From positions 62,622 through 126,621 of the forward strand of contig NZ_AQVD01000004.1 in NCBI RefSeq assembly GCF_000372425.1: a DNA stretch of 64,000 bases, in the 5' to 3' direction. Source of the DNA: Streptococcus ferus DSM 20646 (GTDB lineage: Bacteria; Bacillota; Bacilli; Lactobacillales; Streptococcaceae). The translations under genes and the position numbers were made by a program. This document shows, in pieces, positions 35,199-43,785 of this stretch. Within the stretch, counting starts at the first letter, position 1. Each line of letters begins with the position of its first letter. The notes beneath the pieces were generated by a model that had not been told where the DNA came from, made no database searches, and worked only from the letters and a program-made list of their open reading frames with translations.

Positions 35199-37238
35199 AT
35201 GCCTGATAATCGTATGATTGTTGTTCTTATGGATTTATTCAAGTTAAAGCAGGTCAATCTTTATGAGTTGAGTATCAAGACAGGTATTGACAGAGACCGT
35301 TTGGTAAAACTTCTGGATACCATCAATCAGTTGTTGGTAGAAAAAGGTTTTTCATCCATTCAAGAAAAGGAAGGGACTTACCTCGTTTCGGATGGACTGA
35401 TAGCTGCTAAGGACACTATTTTCAGTCTTTTTAAGCATCAGGACATTTACTTGAGTCAGGAGGAAAGGCTAGGCATTATCTACCTCTATACCTTCTGCCG
35501 ACAGGAATTTATCTCTAATAATCATTACCAGGATCTTCTTCATGTCAGCCGCAATACCACCTTAACAGATATTAAACTGTTAAAGGAAACGTGTCAGCTG
35601 TTTGAGGTGCAGCTGGAATACACGCGTGCGGAGGGGTATCATCTCATAGGCCGGGAGGAGAACAAATATCGCTTGGCTTTTTATGCCATCAGCCACCTCC
35701 TTCAATCTCCGATTGGCGAGTGGGCCATGGCTTATGTGATGGATTCTTGGGGTGAGGCAGCGTCTATTGATCAGCTGAGTCAGACCTGTCAAAAGGTCAG
35801 TCAGTTGTATAAGCTGTCATCTATTGAAGACAGGCTGAGAGAGTACCTCTACTTGATTCAATTTTTAGGCCTACGTTACAAGCGGGTCCTATCTGGTAAA
35901 CAAGAGGTTGACTTTGCCTCCAACCAGACCTTGATTCACCTGTCTCATAGTTTGTTAGAAACAGTCAGCCATGTCTATGGGCTACCAGAAAGTTTCATCT
36001 CAGAGTTTCAGTTCTATTATGCAAGTCTGTTGCAGGGAGCTTTTGAAGGGAATCAGGATATTTCTTCGAACTTCTTTCATCAGTTGACGATTGAGATTGT
36101 GGAGGAGATGGAACGTCTATCTCTCATTGCTTTTGACAAACGTTCAGAATTGATTGCTGGTTTAGAGAGGCACTTGATTCCGGCTTACCACCGTCTAAAG
36201 TCGCATTTGGTAGCTGTTAATTCTTATACCGATTTAGTGAAGGAAGAACACAGTCATCTTTTCCAATTGGTTAAAGAGGCATTGTCGCCTTTGCGGAGAG
36301 TGCTGGGATTTGATTTGCCCGACAGTGAGATTAGCTATTTTGTCATTCATTTTGGGGGCTATATTCAAGGTCAAAAAGAGACTGCTTTTGGCTACAAAGC
36401 TTTAGTCATCTGTCCCAATGGTGTCAGTTCCTCTTTGATTTTAAAAGAGAATCTGAAGAACCTTTTTCCGGGGATCAAATTTCTTGAAAGACAGAGTATT
36501 GAAGCCATCACAAAGCATAGCCTGGCTGATGTTGACATGATTTTCTCAACGGTCAAGATCGCAACCGACCGACCTTTCTTTTTAGTCCCTCCTTTGTTTA
36601 ATGAGGAACAAAAAAAGGAACTCTTTCATCTGGTCAATAGCCAGTTCCCTCAATCGGTCAATCTTCCGCTCAAGGTTGAAAGGCTAGTAGCCATCATCCA
36701 AAAGCATGCCAATATTCAAGATCAGGAAGCGCTGACCTATGATTTAATTCAATTTATGACCAAGGATCATGACGAAACAGAAAGGAGAAGTCCATTGTTA
36801 GATGAATTGATTACGGAAAGGACTTACAGACACACCGACCAAGCCCTGTCATGGGAAGAAGCAATCGCTCAGACAGCAGCCCCTTTGCTGGATGAAGGGA
36901 TTATTGAAGCTGATTATGTTGGAGCTATGATTCAAAAGGTCAAGGATTTTGGTCCCTTTATCGACCTTGGTAAAGGGGTGGCTATTCCTCACGCCAGACC
37001 TGATGAAGGGGTCAATCGTATCGGTATGTCCATGATGAGCTTTGAGCAGCCTGTTCAGCTTTTAAATGATCCCCAGCATGAAATCAGACTCATGATTTGT
37101 ATTGCAGCTGTGGATAATCAGACCCACCTAAAAGCTCTATCCCACCTAACGGCAATTTTAAGAGAAGAAGCCAATATTCAAAAATTAATCTCATCAAAAA
37201 CGTTCAGCGATATTGCTGCTATTTTAAAGGAGGACTAG
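35199..37238 (+). CDS. PRD-containing transcriptional regulator with EIIB and EIIA domains
   Basis: BglG/MtlR-type activator controlled by PTS phosphorylation; it presumably regulates the downstream transporter operon. It has 679 aa. N-terminal HTH regions (about 1-150) precede two PRDs (about 170-390) and a Gat-type EIIB-like domain (about 398-485, Cys in LVICPNGVSSS). The C-terminal Fru/Mtl-type EIIA domain (about 535-679) has phospho-His in GVAIPHARPDEG. SD gaggagg precedes the ATG. The EIIB gene starts 2 nt after its stop. Because no separate EIIA gene is present, its EIIA domain may also serve transport (inference). Confidence 0.88.
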   Translation: MPDNRMIVVLMDLFKLKQVNLYELSIKTGIDRDRLVKLLDTINQLLVEKGFSSIQEKEGTYLVSDGLIAAKDTIFSLFKHQDIYLSQEERLGIIYLYTFCRQEFISNNHYQDLLHVSRNTTLTDIKLLKETCQLFEVQLEYTRAEGYHLIGREENKYRLAFYAISHLLQSPIGEWAMAYVMDSWGEAASIDQLSQTCQKVSQLYKLSSIEDRLREYLYLIQFLGLRYKRVLSGKQEVDFASNQTLIHLSHSLLETVSHVYGLPESFISEFQFYYASLLQGAFEGNQDISSNFFHQLTIEIVEEMERLSLIAFDKRSELIAGLERHLIPAYHRLKSHLVAVNSYTDLVKEEHSHLFQLVKEALSPLRRVLGFDLPDSEISYFVIHFGGYIQGQKETAFGYKALVICPNGVSSSLILKENLKNLFPGIKFLERQSIEAITKHSLADVDMIFSTVKIATDRPFFLVPPLFNEEQKKELFHLVNSQFPQSVNLPLKVERLVAIIQKHANIQDQEALTYDLIQFMTKDHDETERRSPLLDELITERTYRHTDQALSWEEAIAQTAAPLLDEGIIEADYVGAMIQKVKDFGPFIDLGKGVAIPHARPDEGVNRIGMSMMSFEQPVQLLNDPQHEIRLMICIAAVDNQTHLKALSHLTAILREEANIQKLISSKTFSDIAAILKED

Positions 37239-37240
37239 CG

Positions 37241-37525
37241 ATGTTAAGAATTGGAACAGCCTGTGGTTCAGGCTTAGGATCAAGTTTTATGGTTCAGATG
37301 AATATCGAAGCCATTTTGAAAGATTTGGGAGTGACAGGCGTTACGGTAGAACATTATGATTTAGGAGGAGCCAATCCAAGCGAAGCTGACATCTGGATTG
37401 TCGGACGGGATTTAGAAGATTCGGCTACCCATTTGGGAGACGTTCGTATTCTGAATAGCATTATTGATATGGACGAACTACGTGAGTTAGTGACAACCAT
37501 TTGCCAAGAAAAAGGCCTGATTTAA
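37241..37525 (+). CDS. Ascorbate-type PTS EIIB
   Basis: A 94-aa stand-alone EIIB of the lactose/ascorbate type. The P-loop TACGSGLGSS contains phospho-Cys8, and the last part (DMDELRELVTTIC) is helical. It receives phosphate from an EIIA and passes it to the sugar bound by EIIC, encoded 20 nt downstream. The sequence is UlaB/SgaB-like, but the substrate is unproven; the linked transketolase suggests a pentose- or ascorbate-derived sugar. Confidence 0.88.
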   Translation: MLRIGTACGSGLGSSFMVQMNIEAILKDLGVTGVTVEHYDLGGANPSEADIWIVGRDLEDSATHLGDVRILNSIIDMDELRELVTTICQEKGLI

Positions 37526-37545
37526 AAAGATAAAGGAGAAGCAGG

Positions 37546-38898
37546 ATGCAAGCAATTTTAGATTTTTTAATTGATGTTGCCAGTACCCCAGCGATATTGG
37601 TAGCTTTGATTGCCGTGTTAGGCTTGAGTTTACAGAAGAAACCAGTCTCAGAAATCGTCAAAGGCGGTATCAAGACCTTTGTTGGTTTTCTCGTGGTATC
37701 TGGAGGAGCTGGGATTATCCAGAGTTCTCTGCAACCCTTTGGACAAATGTTTGAACATGCCTTCAATTTAAAGGGTGTCGTTCCAAACAACGAAGCCATT
37801 GTCGCAGTTGCCCTGACCAAATACGGGACAGCAACTTCTATCATTATGCTTCTGGGAATGGTCTTTAATATTCTCATTGCACGCTTTACACGATTTAAAT
37901 ATATTTTCCTGACAGGACATCATACCCTTTATATGGCCTGTATGATAGCTGTTATCATGTCGGTGGCTGGTTTTACATCAGCGGGTCTTATGATTATGGG
38001 CGGGCTGGCCTTAGGAATTATCATGTCCTTGGCACCAGCTTTTGTACAGAAATATATGGTCCAGCTGACCGGTAATGACAAGGTTGCTCTTGGACACTTC
38101 AGCTCCCTAGGTTACTGGCTGAGCGGTTTTGTCGGCGGTTTGGTTGGAGATAAAACTAAATCGACAGAGGACATTAAGTTTCCAAAAGGATTGGCCTTCC
38201 TGCGTGACAGTACAGTCAGTATTGCAATTTCCATGTCTGTCATTTATCTCATTGTAGCTCTCTTTGCAGGAAGCGGCTATATTGAATCTAAGCTAAGTGA
38301 CGGCGTGAACAGTTTGGTTTATGCATTGCAGCTGGGCGGTCAGTTTGCAGCTGGGGTCTTTGTTATCTTGGCGGGTGTTCGGCTTATTTTGGCAGAAATT
38401 GTGCCAGCTTTCAAAGGAATTTCAGAACGTTTGGTGCCCGATTCCAAACCAGCTCTTGACTGTCCGATTGTCTACCCTTACGCACCGAATGCGGTGTTGA
38501 TTGGCTTTATTTCCAGTTTTGTTGGCGGTTTGGTGAGTATGTTTATTCTCATCTTCTCTGGTGGCGTTGTGATCTTGCCGGGAGTAGTGCCACATTTCTT
38601 CTGCGGTGCGACAGCTGGTGTTATGGGGAATGCCTCAGGAGGTGTCCGGGGGGCTGTAGTTGGAGCCTTTGCACAAGGAGTGCTTATTAGTTTCCTGCCA
38701 GTCTTCTTAATGCCTGTTCTAGGAGACCTAGGATTTGCAGGGTCAACCTTCTCTGATGCGGACTTTGGCTTAACGGGTATTTTCTTAGGGCTTATGGCCA
38801 AAAATGGCGGTGTTCTTCTCGTTTCTATTGGCATCCTAGCTGTTTTGGCAGGTATGTTTGTTCTGACCTTCCTTAAGAAAGACACTAAAGAGGTTTAA
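37546..38898 (+). CDS. Ascorbate-type PTS EIIC (UlaA/SgaT-like)
   Basis: A 450-aa membrane transporter subunit with about eleven hydrophobic segments. It belongs to the UlaA/SgaT family, recognised by the N-terminus (PAILVALIAVLGLSLQKK) and the central and C-terminal Gly-rich loops (SGGVVILPGVVPHFF). SD aaaggaga precedes the ATG. Followed 3 nt later by the transketolase N-terminal subunit gene, so the operon appears to couple sugar uptake and pentose-phosphate metabolism. Confidence 0.87.
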   Translation: MQAILDFLIDVASTPAILVALIAVLGLSLQKKPVSEIVKGGIKTFVGFLVVSGGAGIIQSSLQPFGQMFEHAFNLKGVVPNNEAIVAVALTKYGTATSIIMLLGMVFNILIARFTRFKYIFLTGHHTLYMACMIAVIMSVAGFTSAGLMIMGGLALGIIMSLAPAFVQKYMVQLTGNDKVALGHFSSLGYWLSGFVGGLVGDKTKSTEDIKFPKGLAFLRDSTVSIAISMSVIYLIVALFAGSGYIESKLSDGVNSLVYALQLGGQFAAGVFVILAGVRLILAEIVPAFKGISERLVPDSKPALDCPIVYPYAPNAVLIGFISSFVGGLVSMFILIFSGGVVILPGVVPHFFCGATAGVMGNASGGVRGAVVGAFAQGVLISFLPVFLMPVLGDLGFAGSTFSDADFGLTGIFLGLMAKNGGVLLVSIGILAVLAGMFVLTFLKKDTKEV

Positions 38899-38901
38899 AT
38901 T

Positions 38902-39747
38902 ATGACAAAAGAAGAGACAGCTGCTTTAGCAGATTTGGCTAAAGCTATCCGTTATCATACCTTAGTCACTTTGAACCAACTTGGATTCGGCCATTACGGC
39001 GGCAGTTTGTCCATTGCAGACCTCTTGGCTGTCCTCTATGGACGGGTACTAAATATCAGTCCAGCTAATTTTTCTTCTAAGCAGCGGGATCATTTTATCC
39101 TATCGAAAGGTCATGCGGGTCCAGCATTATACAGCAGCTTATATCTCAAAGGCTATTTTGACTTAGATTTTCTGCATTCTTTAAATCAGAATGGGACCCG
39201 TCTGCCTTCCCATCCTGATCGGAATCTAACGCCTGGTGTTGATATGACAACAGGTTCCTTGGGGCAAGGCTTTAGTGTAGCAACAGGTCTTGCCTACGGG
39301 AAGAAAATAGAGGATTCTCCCTACTATACGTATTGTCTAGTCGGTGATGGGGAGTTGAATGAAGGCCAGTGTTGGGAAGCAGCCCAGTTTGCAGCCCATC
39401 AGGAGTTATCACAGCTGATTCTCTTTGTTGATGACAATAAGAAACAGCTGGACGGCACAACGGCTGATATTTGTCAGACGTTTGATCTGGCTGAAAAATT
39501 TGAGGCATTTGGCTGGGAAACGCTGCGAATTAACGGTCATGTGATTGCTGATCTTTTGACGGCGATAGAAACAGTTCAAAAGAGTCAGTCTCCCAAACCC
39601 AAGTGTATTGTCTTAGAGACCATCAAAGGCTACGGTGTCAGTACCGTCCAAGAGATGGTACATAATCATCATCTAAGATTGACCCCGTCTCTGGCAGAGG
39701 ACTTGGCTAAGGAAGCCGACCGTCTCAAAAAAGAAATGGAGGGCTGA
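38902..39747 (+). CDS. Transketolase, N-terminal (thiamine-diphosphate) subunit
   Basis: N-terminal half of a split transketolase, 281 aa. TPP-binding elements are seen: LGFGHYGGSLSIAD, SKGHAGPALY, TTGSLGQGFS and the GDGELNEGQCWEA motif that holds the metal and diphosphate. It works with the C-terminal subunit encoded 3 nt downstream. Split transketolases beside UlaA-like PTS genes are known in streptococci. The exact reaction here is inferred from the operon. Confidence 0.9.
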   Translation: MTKEETAALADLAKAIRYHTLVTLNQLGFGHYGGSLSIADLLAVLYGRVLNISPANFSSKQRDHFILSKGHAGPALYSSLYLKGYFDLDFLHSLNQNGTRLPSHPDRNLTPGVDMTTGSLGQGFSVATGLAYGKKIEDSPYYTYCLVGDGELNEGQCWEAAQFAAHQELSQLILFVDDNKKQLDGTTADICQTFDLAEKFEAFGWETLRINGHVIADLLTAIETVQKSQSPKPKCIVLETIKGYGVSTVQEMVHNHHLRLTPSLAEDLAKEADRLKKEMEG

Positions 39748-39750
39748 ACC

Positions 39751-40674
39751 ATGAGACAGACAAAAGAAATGCGCTTGGTCTACCGTGACTTTTTGGCAGA
39801 AGAAGGCAGTAAAAATCCTCAGATAGCTGTTCTTGAAGCGGATCTATCCAGTTCTATGGCGACCAATCAACTCTCGGATGTTTTAGGAAAGCGTTATGTT
39901 AATCTAGGCATTATGGAGCAGGAGATGATAGGAGTCGCAGCCGGTCTGTCTCTGTTGGGTTACAAGCCCTATGTGCATACCTTCGGGCCTTTTGCAACAA
40001 GGCGGGTTTACGACCAGCTCTTCATTTCTTTGGCTTACGCAAAATTGAATGCCACCATTATCGGGTCAGATGCCGGGGTATCTGCTGAAATGAACGGGGG
40101 AACCCATATGCCCTTCGAGGAGTTAGGGCTGATTCGTCTCATTCCTCAGGCGCATCTATTTGAGGTGAGTGATGATATTCAATTTGAAGCCATCCTTAAA
40201 GCTAGTCTTGATTTGCCGGGGCTGAACTACATTCGAACCATTAGAAAGGCTCCCTTTCCCATCTATCAGGGAGATGAGGACTTTAGCCAGGGCTATTGCC
40301 AGTTGCAGCAAGGTTCAAATCTAAGCATTGTTGCCAGCGGCATCATGGTCGAACAGGCTCTAAAGGCAGCAGCTCTTTTAGCAGAAGAAGGTCTGTCGGT
40401 TCAGGTGCTTGATGTGTTTCGACTTAAACCGCTGAACCCAGCTATCAAGGAGCTTCTTCTAAAGCGGCCGACGCTGACAGTTGAAAACCACAATCAAATC
40501 GGCGGTCTTGGCAGTGCCATCTGCGAACTCATGGCAGCTGAATCTGACAGTCCTGTCTATACCATGGGAATTCGGGAATCTTTTGGCCAAGTTGGGCAAA
40601 TGGATTACCTCCTGAAAGTTTATGGTCTGACAGACAAAGATATCTACACCAACGTCAAGTCCATTCTGACTTAA
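39751..40674 (+). CDS. Transketolase, C-terminal subunit
   Basis: C-terminal half of the split transketolase, 307 aa: pyrimidine-binding domain (about 1-165; catalytic Glu region NLGIMEQEMIGVAAGLSL, and HTFGPFATRR) and the C-terminal domain (about 185-307; EQALKAAALLAEEG). Last gene of the operon; its stop runs into a long perfect inverted repeat shared with the convergent asparaginase gene. Confidence 0.9.
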   Translation: MRQTKEMRLVYRDFLAEEGSKNPQIAVLEADLSSSMATNQLSDVLGKRYVNLGIMEQEMIGVAAGLSLLGYKPYVHTFGPFATRRVYDQLFISLAYAKLNATIIGSDAGVSAEMNGGTHMPFEELGLIRLIPQAHLFEVSDDIQFEAILKASLDLPGLNYIRTIRKAPFPIYQGDEDFSQGYCQLQQGSNLSIVASGIMVEQALKAAALLAEEGLSVQVLDVFRLKPLNPAIKELLLKRPTLTVENHNQIGGLGSAICELMAAESDSPVYTMGIRESFGQVGQMDYLLKVYGLTDKDIYTNVKSILT

Positions 40675-40721
40675 CTCATAGAAAGAAGCCAGTTTATATC
40701 ACTGGCTTCTTTCTATGAGTT
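40673..40721. terminator. 21-bp perfect inverted repeat between convergent tkt and ansA-type genes
   Basis: Two 21-nt arms (40673-40693 and 40701-40721) are perfectly complementary around a TTATATC loop. Neither strand has a clean T-run after the stem. It probably terminates or protects both convergent messages, but an RNase III-type processing site is possible. Confidence 0.7.
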
Positions 40722-40725
40722 GGTT

Positions 40726-41685
40726 CTACCCTTCCATGTAATCTTTCAGGTCTTTTCCTGCTAATCCAGCATTTAAAGCAATCAGGAGTTTTAAACGGGC
40801 TTTTGGAGCATTCAGCTCTTTGACAAACATGACACCGGCCTCTTGGAGCTTGACACCTCCGCCGGGATAAGCATAGACAGGCTCGGCGATACCATTAAAG
40901 CAGCGAGAGACCAGCGCCACAGGAATGCCTTTTTGAATCAGCTGTTCAATGCTTTGGGCAGCCTCAGGCGGTAAATTTCCAGCCCCCAGAGCCTCAATAA
41001 TCAGGCCGTCAATAGAGGTTCTGTCTAAACTGCGTAAAAGCCAATCTCCCATGCCGGCATAAGCCTTGATAATTGGAACGGTGCCGGCGATATCTGTCAA
41101 TTCAAAACGCACTCGTGGTTCGGCAGTTTTAAAAAAGAGAATCTCCTGTTTCATAATAATACCCAAAGGGCCATGTGTAGGTGTCTGAAAAGTTGACAGG
41201 TTGGTAGTGTGTGTTTTGGTGACATACTTAGCGGCGTGGATTTCGTCATTGATAACCACCAGCACACCCTTGTCGGCAGCCTTATCATGGCTGGCAACAC
41301 GAAGTGCAGACAGGTAATTATAAATGCCGTCACTTCCGAGTTCATTAGAGGACCGCATAGCACCGGTCAATACAACCGGAATTTCGGGCAGTTTCATAGT
41401 ATCCAGAAAATAGGCCGTTTCTTCCAGAGTGTCTGTTCCGTGCGTGATGACAACCCCATCATAACGTCCGGCTGTTTCGGTTATCTTGTGGCTGAGTGCC
41501 AGCATATGCTCCAATCCGATATGAGGGCTGGGAATATTGAAGAAGTCAACCGTATCAACGCTTAAATGCTCCAGGCCATGACCGACACGAGTCATAGGAT
41601 TATGAGTCTCAGGAACGACATTTCCTGCAGCGTCAGTGTGCATGGAAATGGTGCCTCCTGTATGTAAAACAAGGATTTTTTTCAT
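40726..41685 (-). CDS. ansA: Type I L-asparaginase
   Basis: Hydrolyses asparagine to aspartate and ammonia; cytoplasmic by lack of a signal peptide. It has 319 aa. The catalytic threonines lie in HTGGTISM (N-terminal) and THGTDTLEETAYFL. Further motifs are LTGAMRSSNELGSDG and INDEIHAAKYVTKTH. SD not obvious. Its promoter region overlaps that of the divergent HAD gene. Its presence near aspS2-gatCAB places Asn breakdown and possible Asn-tRNA formation within 6 kb. Confidence 0.92.
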   Translation of the reverse strand: MKKILVLHTGGTISMHTDAAGNVVPETHNPMTRVGHGLEHLSVDTVDFFNIPSPHIGLEHMLALSHKITETAGRYDGVVITHGTDTLEETAYFLDTMKLPEIPVVLTGAMRSSNELGSDGIYNYLSALRVASHDKAADKGVLVVINDEIHAAKYVTKTHTTNLSTFQTPTHGPLGIIMKQEILFFKTAEPRVRFELTDIAGTVPIIKAYAGMGDWLLRSLDRTSIDGLIIEALGAGNLPPEAAQSIEQLIQKGIPVALVSRCFNGIAEPVYAYPGGGVKLQEAGVMFVKELNAPKARLKLLIALNAGLAGKDLKDYMEG

Positions 41686-41758
41686 TTCTTACATCAATCT
41701 TTCAAAAATGTGTTATACTATATTCTAACATATTTCACCCAGTAAGAAAGGCGACATT

Positions 41759-43144
41759 GTGGCAATTAAAGCTGTTTTTTTTGATATCGATGGGACCTTA
41801 CTGAACGATCGTAAGGCTGTCCAGAAATCAACCCAAAAAGCAATCGAACAAATGAAAGAACGGGGAATCTTGGTTGGTGTTGCAACTGGCCGAGGGCCCG
41901 GTTTTGTGGCACCCTATCTTGAAAACTTAGGACTTGATTTTGCGGTTACTTACAACGGCCAGTATATTTTCACCAGAGACCGTGTCATCTACCAAAATCA
42001 GTTGCCCAAGTCCACTGTTTATCGCCTGATTAAATTTGCGGGCGAAAACAAACGGGAAATTTCTCTGGGAACCTCTTCGGGGTTAGTGGGATCCAATATT
42101 ATCAATATGGGAACCAGCCGCTTTGGACAGACAGTCAGCCGTCTGGTGCCGAAAAGATGGACCAAGACGGTCACTCGTAGCTTTAAACATATCATTCGCC
42201 GCATTAAACCGCAAAGCCTTAATTCGCTGATGACAGTTATGCGTCAGCCGGTGTTTCAGATTGTTCTGGTGGCCACCAAGGACCAGAGCGATGCCATTGC
42301 TGAAAAATTTCCCCATTTGACCATAACCAGAAGCAGCCCCTATTCCGCAGACTTAATTTCAAAAGGAATGTCAAAACTGAAGGGCATTGCAAGAGTTGCG
42401 GCAGAGTTTGATTTAGAGATGGCAGAAGTTATGGCCTTTGGGGACTCTGACAATGATCTCGAAATGCTGGAAGGGGTCGGTTTTGGTATTGCCATGGGCA
42501 ATGCGACAGAGGAAGTTAAGAAAATAGCTGACTACACCACGGCTTCTAATAATAACGATGGGATTTCCAAAGCCCTATCTCACTTCGGCGTCATTCATCT
42601 GGAGACTGACAAGGTCTTCTCAAGTAGCGACGACAACTTTAATAAAGTCAAGGATTTCCACCAGCTAATGGACGGAGAGACCTGTGAGACCCCTCGTGTC
42701 TATGGAAGCCAAGAGGGCAGCCATCGGGCCGGCTTTAAAATAGAAGAAGTTGTCGAATTTCTTTATGCGACTAGCAAGGGGGACATGGCTGTCTTTAACG
42801 ACTTGGTCCGACAGCTCCACGAAGCGGTTGATCGTTCAGCGGAGAAAGTGGTTTCTAAGCCTCACCCAGAAACACCATTGGTTGGCCAGGTCGATGCTTT
42901 GGTAGACCTGCTTTACTTCACTTATGGGTCTTTTGTCTTGATGGGTGTTGACCCCAAGCCCTTGTTTGATATTGTTCATGGTGCCAATATGGGCAAAATT
43001 TTCCCTGATGGAGAAGCTCATTTTGATCCGGAGACCCATAAGATTCTGAAGCCGGACGACTGGGAAGAACGTTTTGCGCCAGAACCTGCCATGAAAAAGG
43101 AACTTGATCGTCAGATACAAAAATCACTGCATCGGAAAAAATAA
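41759..43144 (+). CDS. Cof-type HAD hydrolase fused to a MazG/PRA-PH-like domain
   Basis: A 461-aa two-domain protein with GTG start (aaagg SD). Residues about 1-275 form a Cof-subfamily HAD phosphatase: FFDIDGTLLNDR (nucleophile Asp), then SKGMSKLKGI and AFGDSDNDLEML. Residues about 300-461 resemble the all-alpha NTP pyrophosphohydrolase (PRA-PH/MazG) fold, with FKIEEVVEFLYATSKGD and QVDALVDLLYFTYGSF (acidic metal-binding helices). Such a pairing suggests a house-cleaning enzyme for damaged nucleotides or sugar phosphates (inference). A terminator follows. Confidence 0.82.
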   Translation: MAIKAVFFDIDGTLLNDRKAVQKSTQKAIEQMKERGILVGVATGRGPGFVAPYLENLGLDFAVTYNGQYIFTRDRVIYQNQLPKSTVYRLIKFAGENKREISLGTSSGLVGSNIINMGTSRFGQTVSRLVPKRWTKTVTRSFKHIIRRIKPQSLNSLMTVMRQPVFQIVLVATKDQSDAIAEKFPHLTITRSSPYSADLISKGMSKLKGIARVAAEFDLEMAEVMAFGDSDNDLEMLEGVGFGIAMGNATEEVKKIADYTTASNNNDGISKALSHFGVIHLETDKVFSSSDDNFNKVKDFHQLMDGETCETPRVYGSQEGSHRAGFKIEEVVEFLYATSKGDMAVFNDLVRQLHEAVDRSAEKVVSKPHPETPLVGQVDALVDLLYFTYGSFVLMGVDPKPLFDIVHGANMGKIFPDGEAHFDPETHKILKPDDWEERFAPEPAMKKELDRQIQKSLHRKK

Positions 43145-43171
43145 AAAAGCTTGGTCAACCAAGCTTTTTTT
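43143..43171. terminator. Bidirectional terminator between the HAD gene and the universal stress gene
   Basis: AAAAAAGCTTGGT / ACCAAGCTTTTTT stem of 13 bp with A- and T-runs on both sides. Confidence 0.9.
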
Positions 43172-43622
43172 ATAATGTTCGGTTAGGATCCCGCACAACG
43201 AGCAGGTCTACTTTGGCGTGACGCAGAATGTACTCAGAGGAAGAGCCGATAACCAGTCTTTCAAAAGCATTGAGGCCGGTTGCGCCTAGCATAATCAGAT
43301 CGACCCCTTCTTTTTCAGGGATATCATTGGCAAGCAGAGGTTTTGGATTGCCAAATTCAATGATTTGCCTGAGGTTTTCGATGCCGCTTTCTCGAGCCTG
43401 CTTTTCGTACTCATCAAGAACACTGTGTGCCTCTTCTTCAAGTTTTTCATAGATATAGGCATCAAAAGTAGCCACACTCTGTAGTGCCCGTGTGTCAATA
43501 ACATGGACCAACAGCAGCTCGGCATTGTTCCTGAGAGCCACATTCACCCCTTTTTTAAAAGCAAGTTCAGCTTCGTGCGACCCATCGATAGCGACCATGA
43601 TACGGCTGTATTTTTTTGACAT
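43170..43622 (-). CDS. Universal stress protein (UspA family)
   Basis: A 150-aa single Usp domain. N-terminal MVAIDGSHEAELAFKKGV and the ATP-binding GATGLNAFERLVIGSSSEYI (the G-2x-G-9x-G-S pattern) indicate an ATP-binding subtype. Probably dimeric and stress-associated; the precise role is unknown. SD gggggac precedes the ATG. Divergent from the aminotransferase gene. Confidence 0.88.
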   Translation of the reverse strand: MSKKYSRIMVAIDGSHEAELAFKKGVNVALRNNAELLLVHVIDTRALQSVATFDAYIYEKLEEEAHSVLDEYEKQARESGIENLRQIIEFGNPKPLLANDIPEKEGVDLIMLGATGLNAFERLVIGSSSEYILRHAKVDLLVVRDPNRTL

Positions 43623-43785
43623 AAGTAAGTCCCCCTTCGTATCCTTTTCTTTATTGTACTCTTTTTTTGCTAAAAATGAAAGCGTTTGAATGTAAAAAAG
43701 ATGAAAATGACTTTTTCACCCCTCCTAAAAATTATTTTCTATTTTTAAGATTTTAGTTTATAATGTTTAACACGAGGTAATGCGT

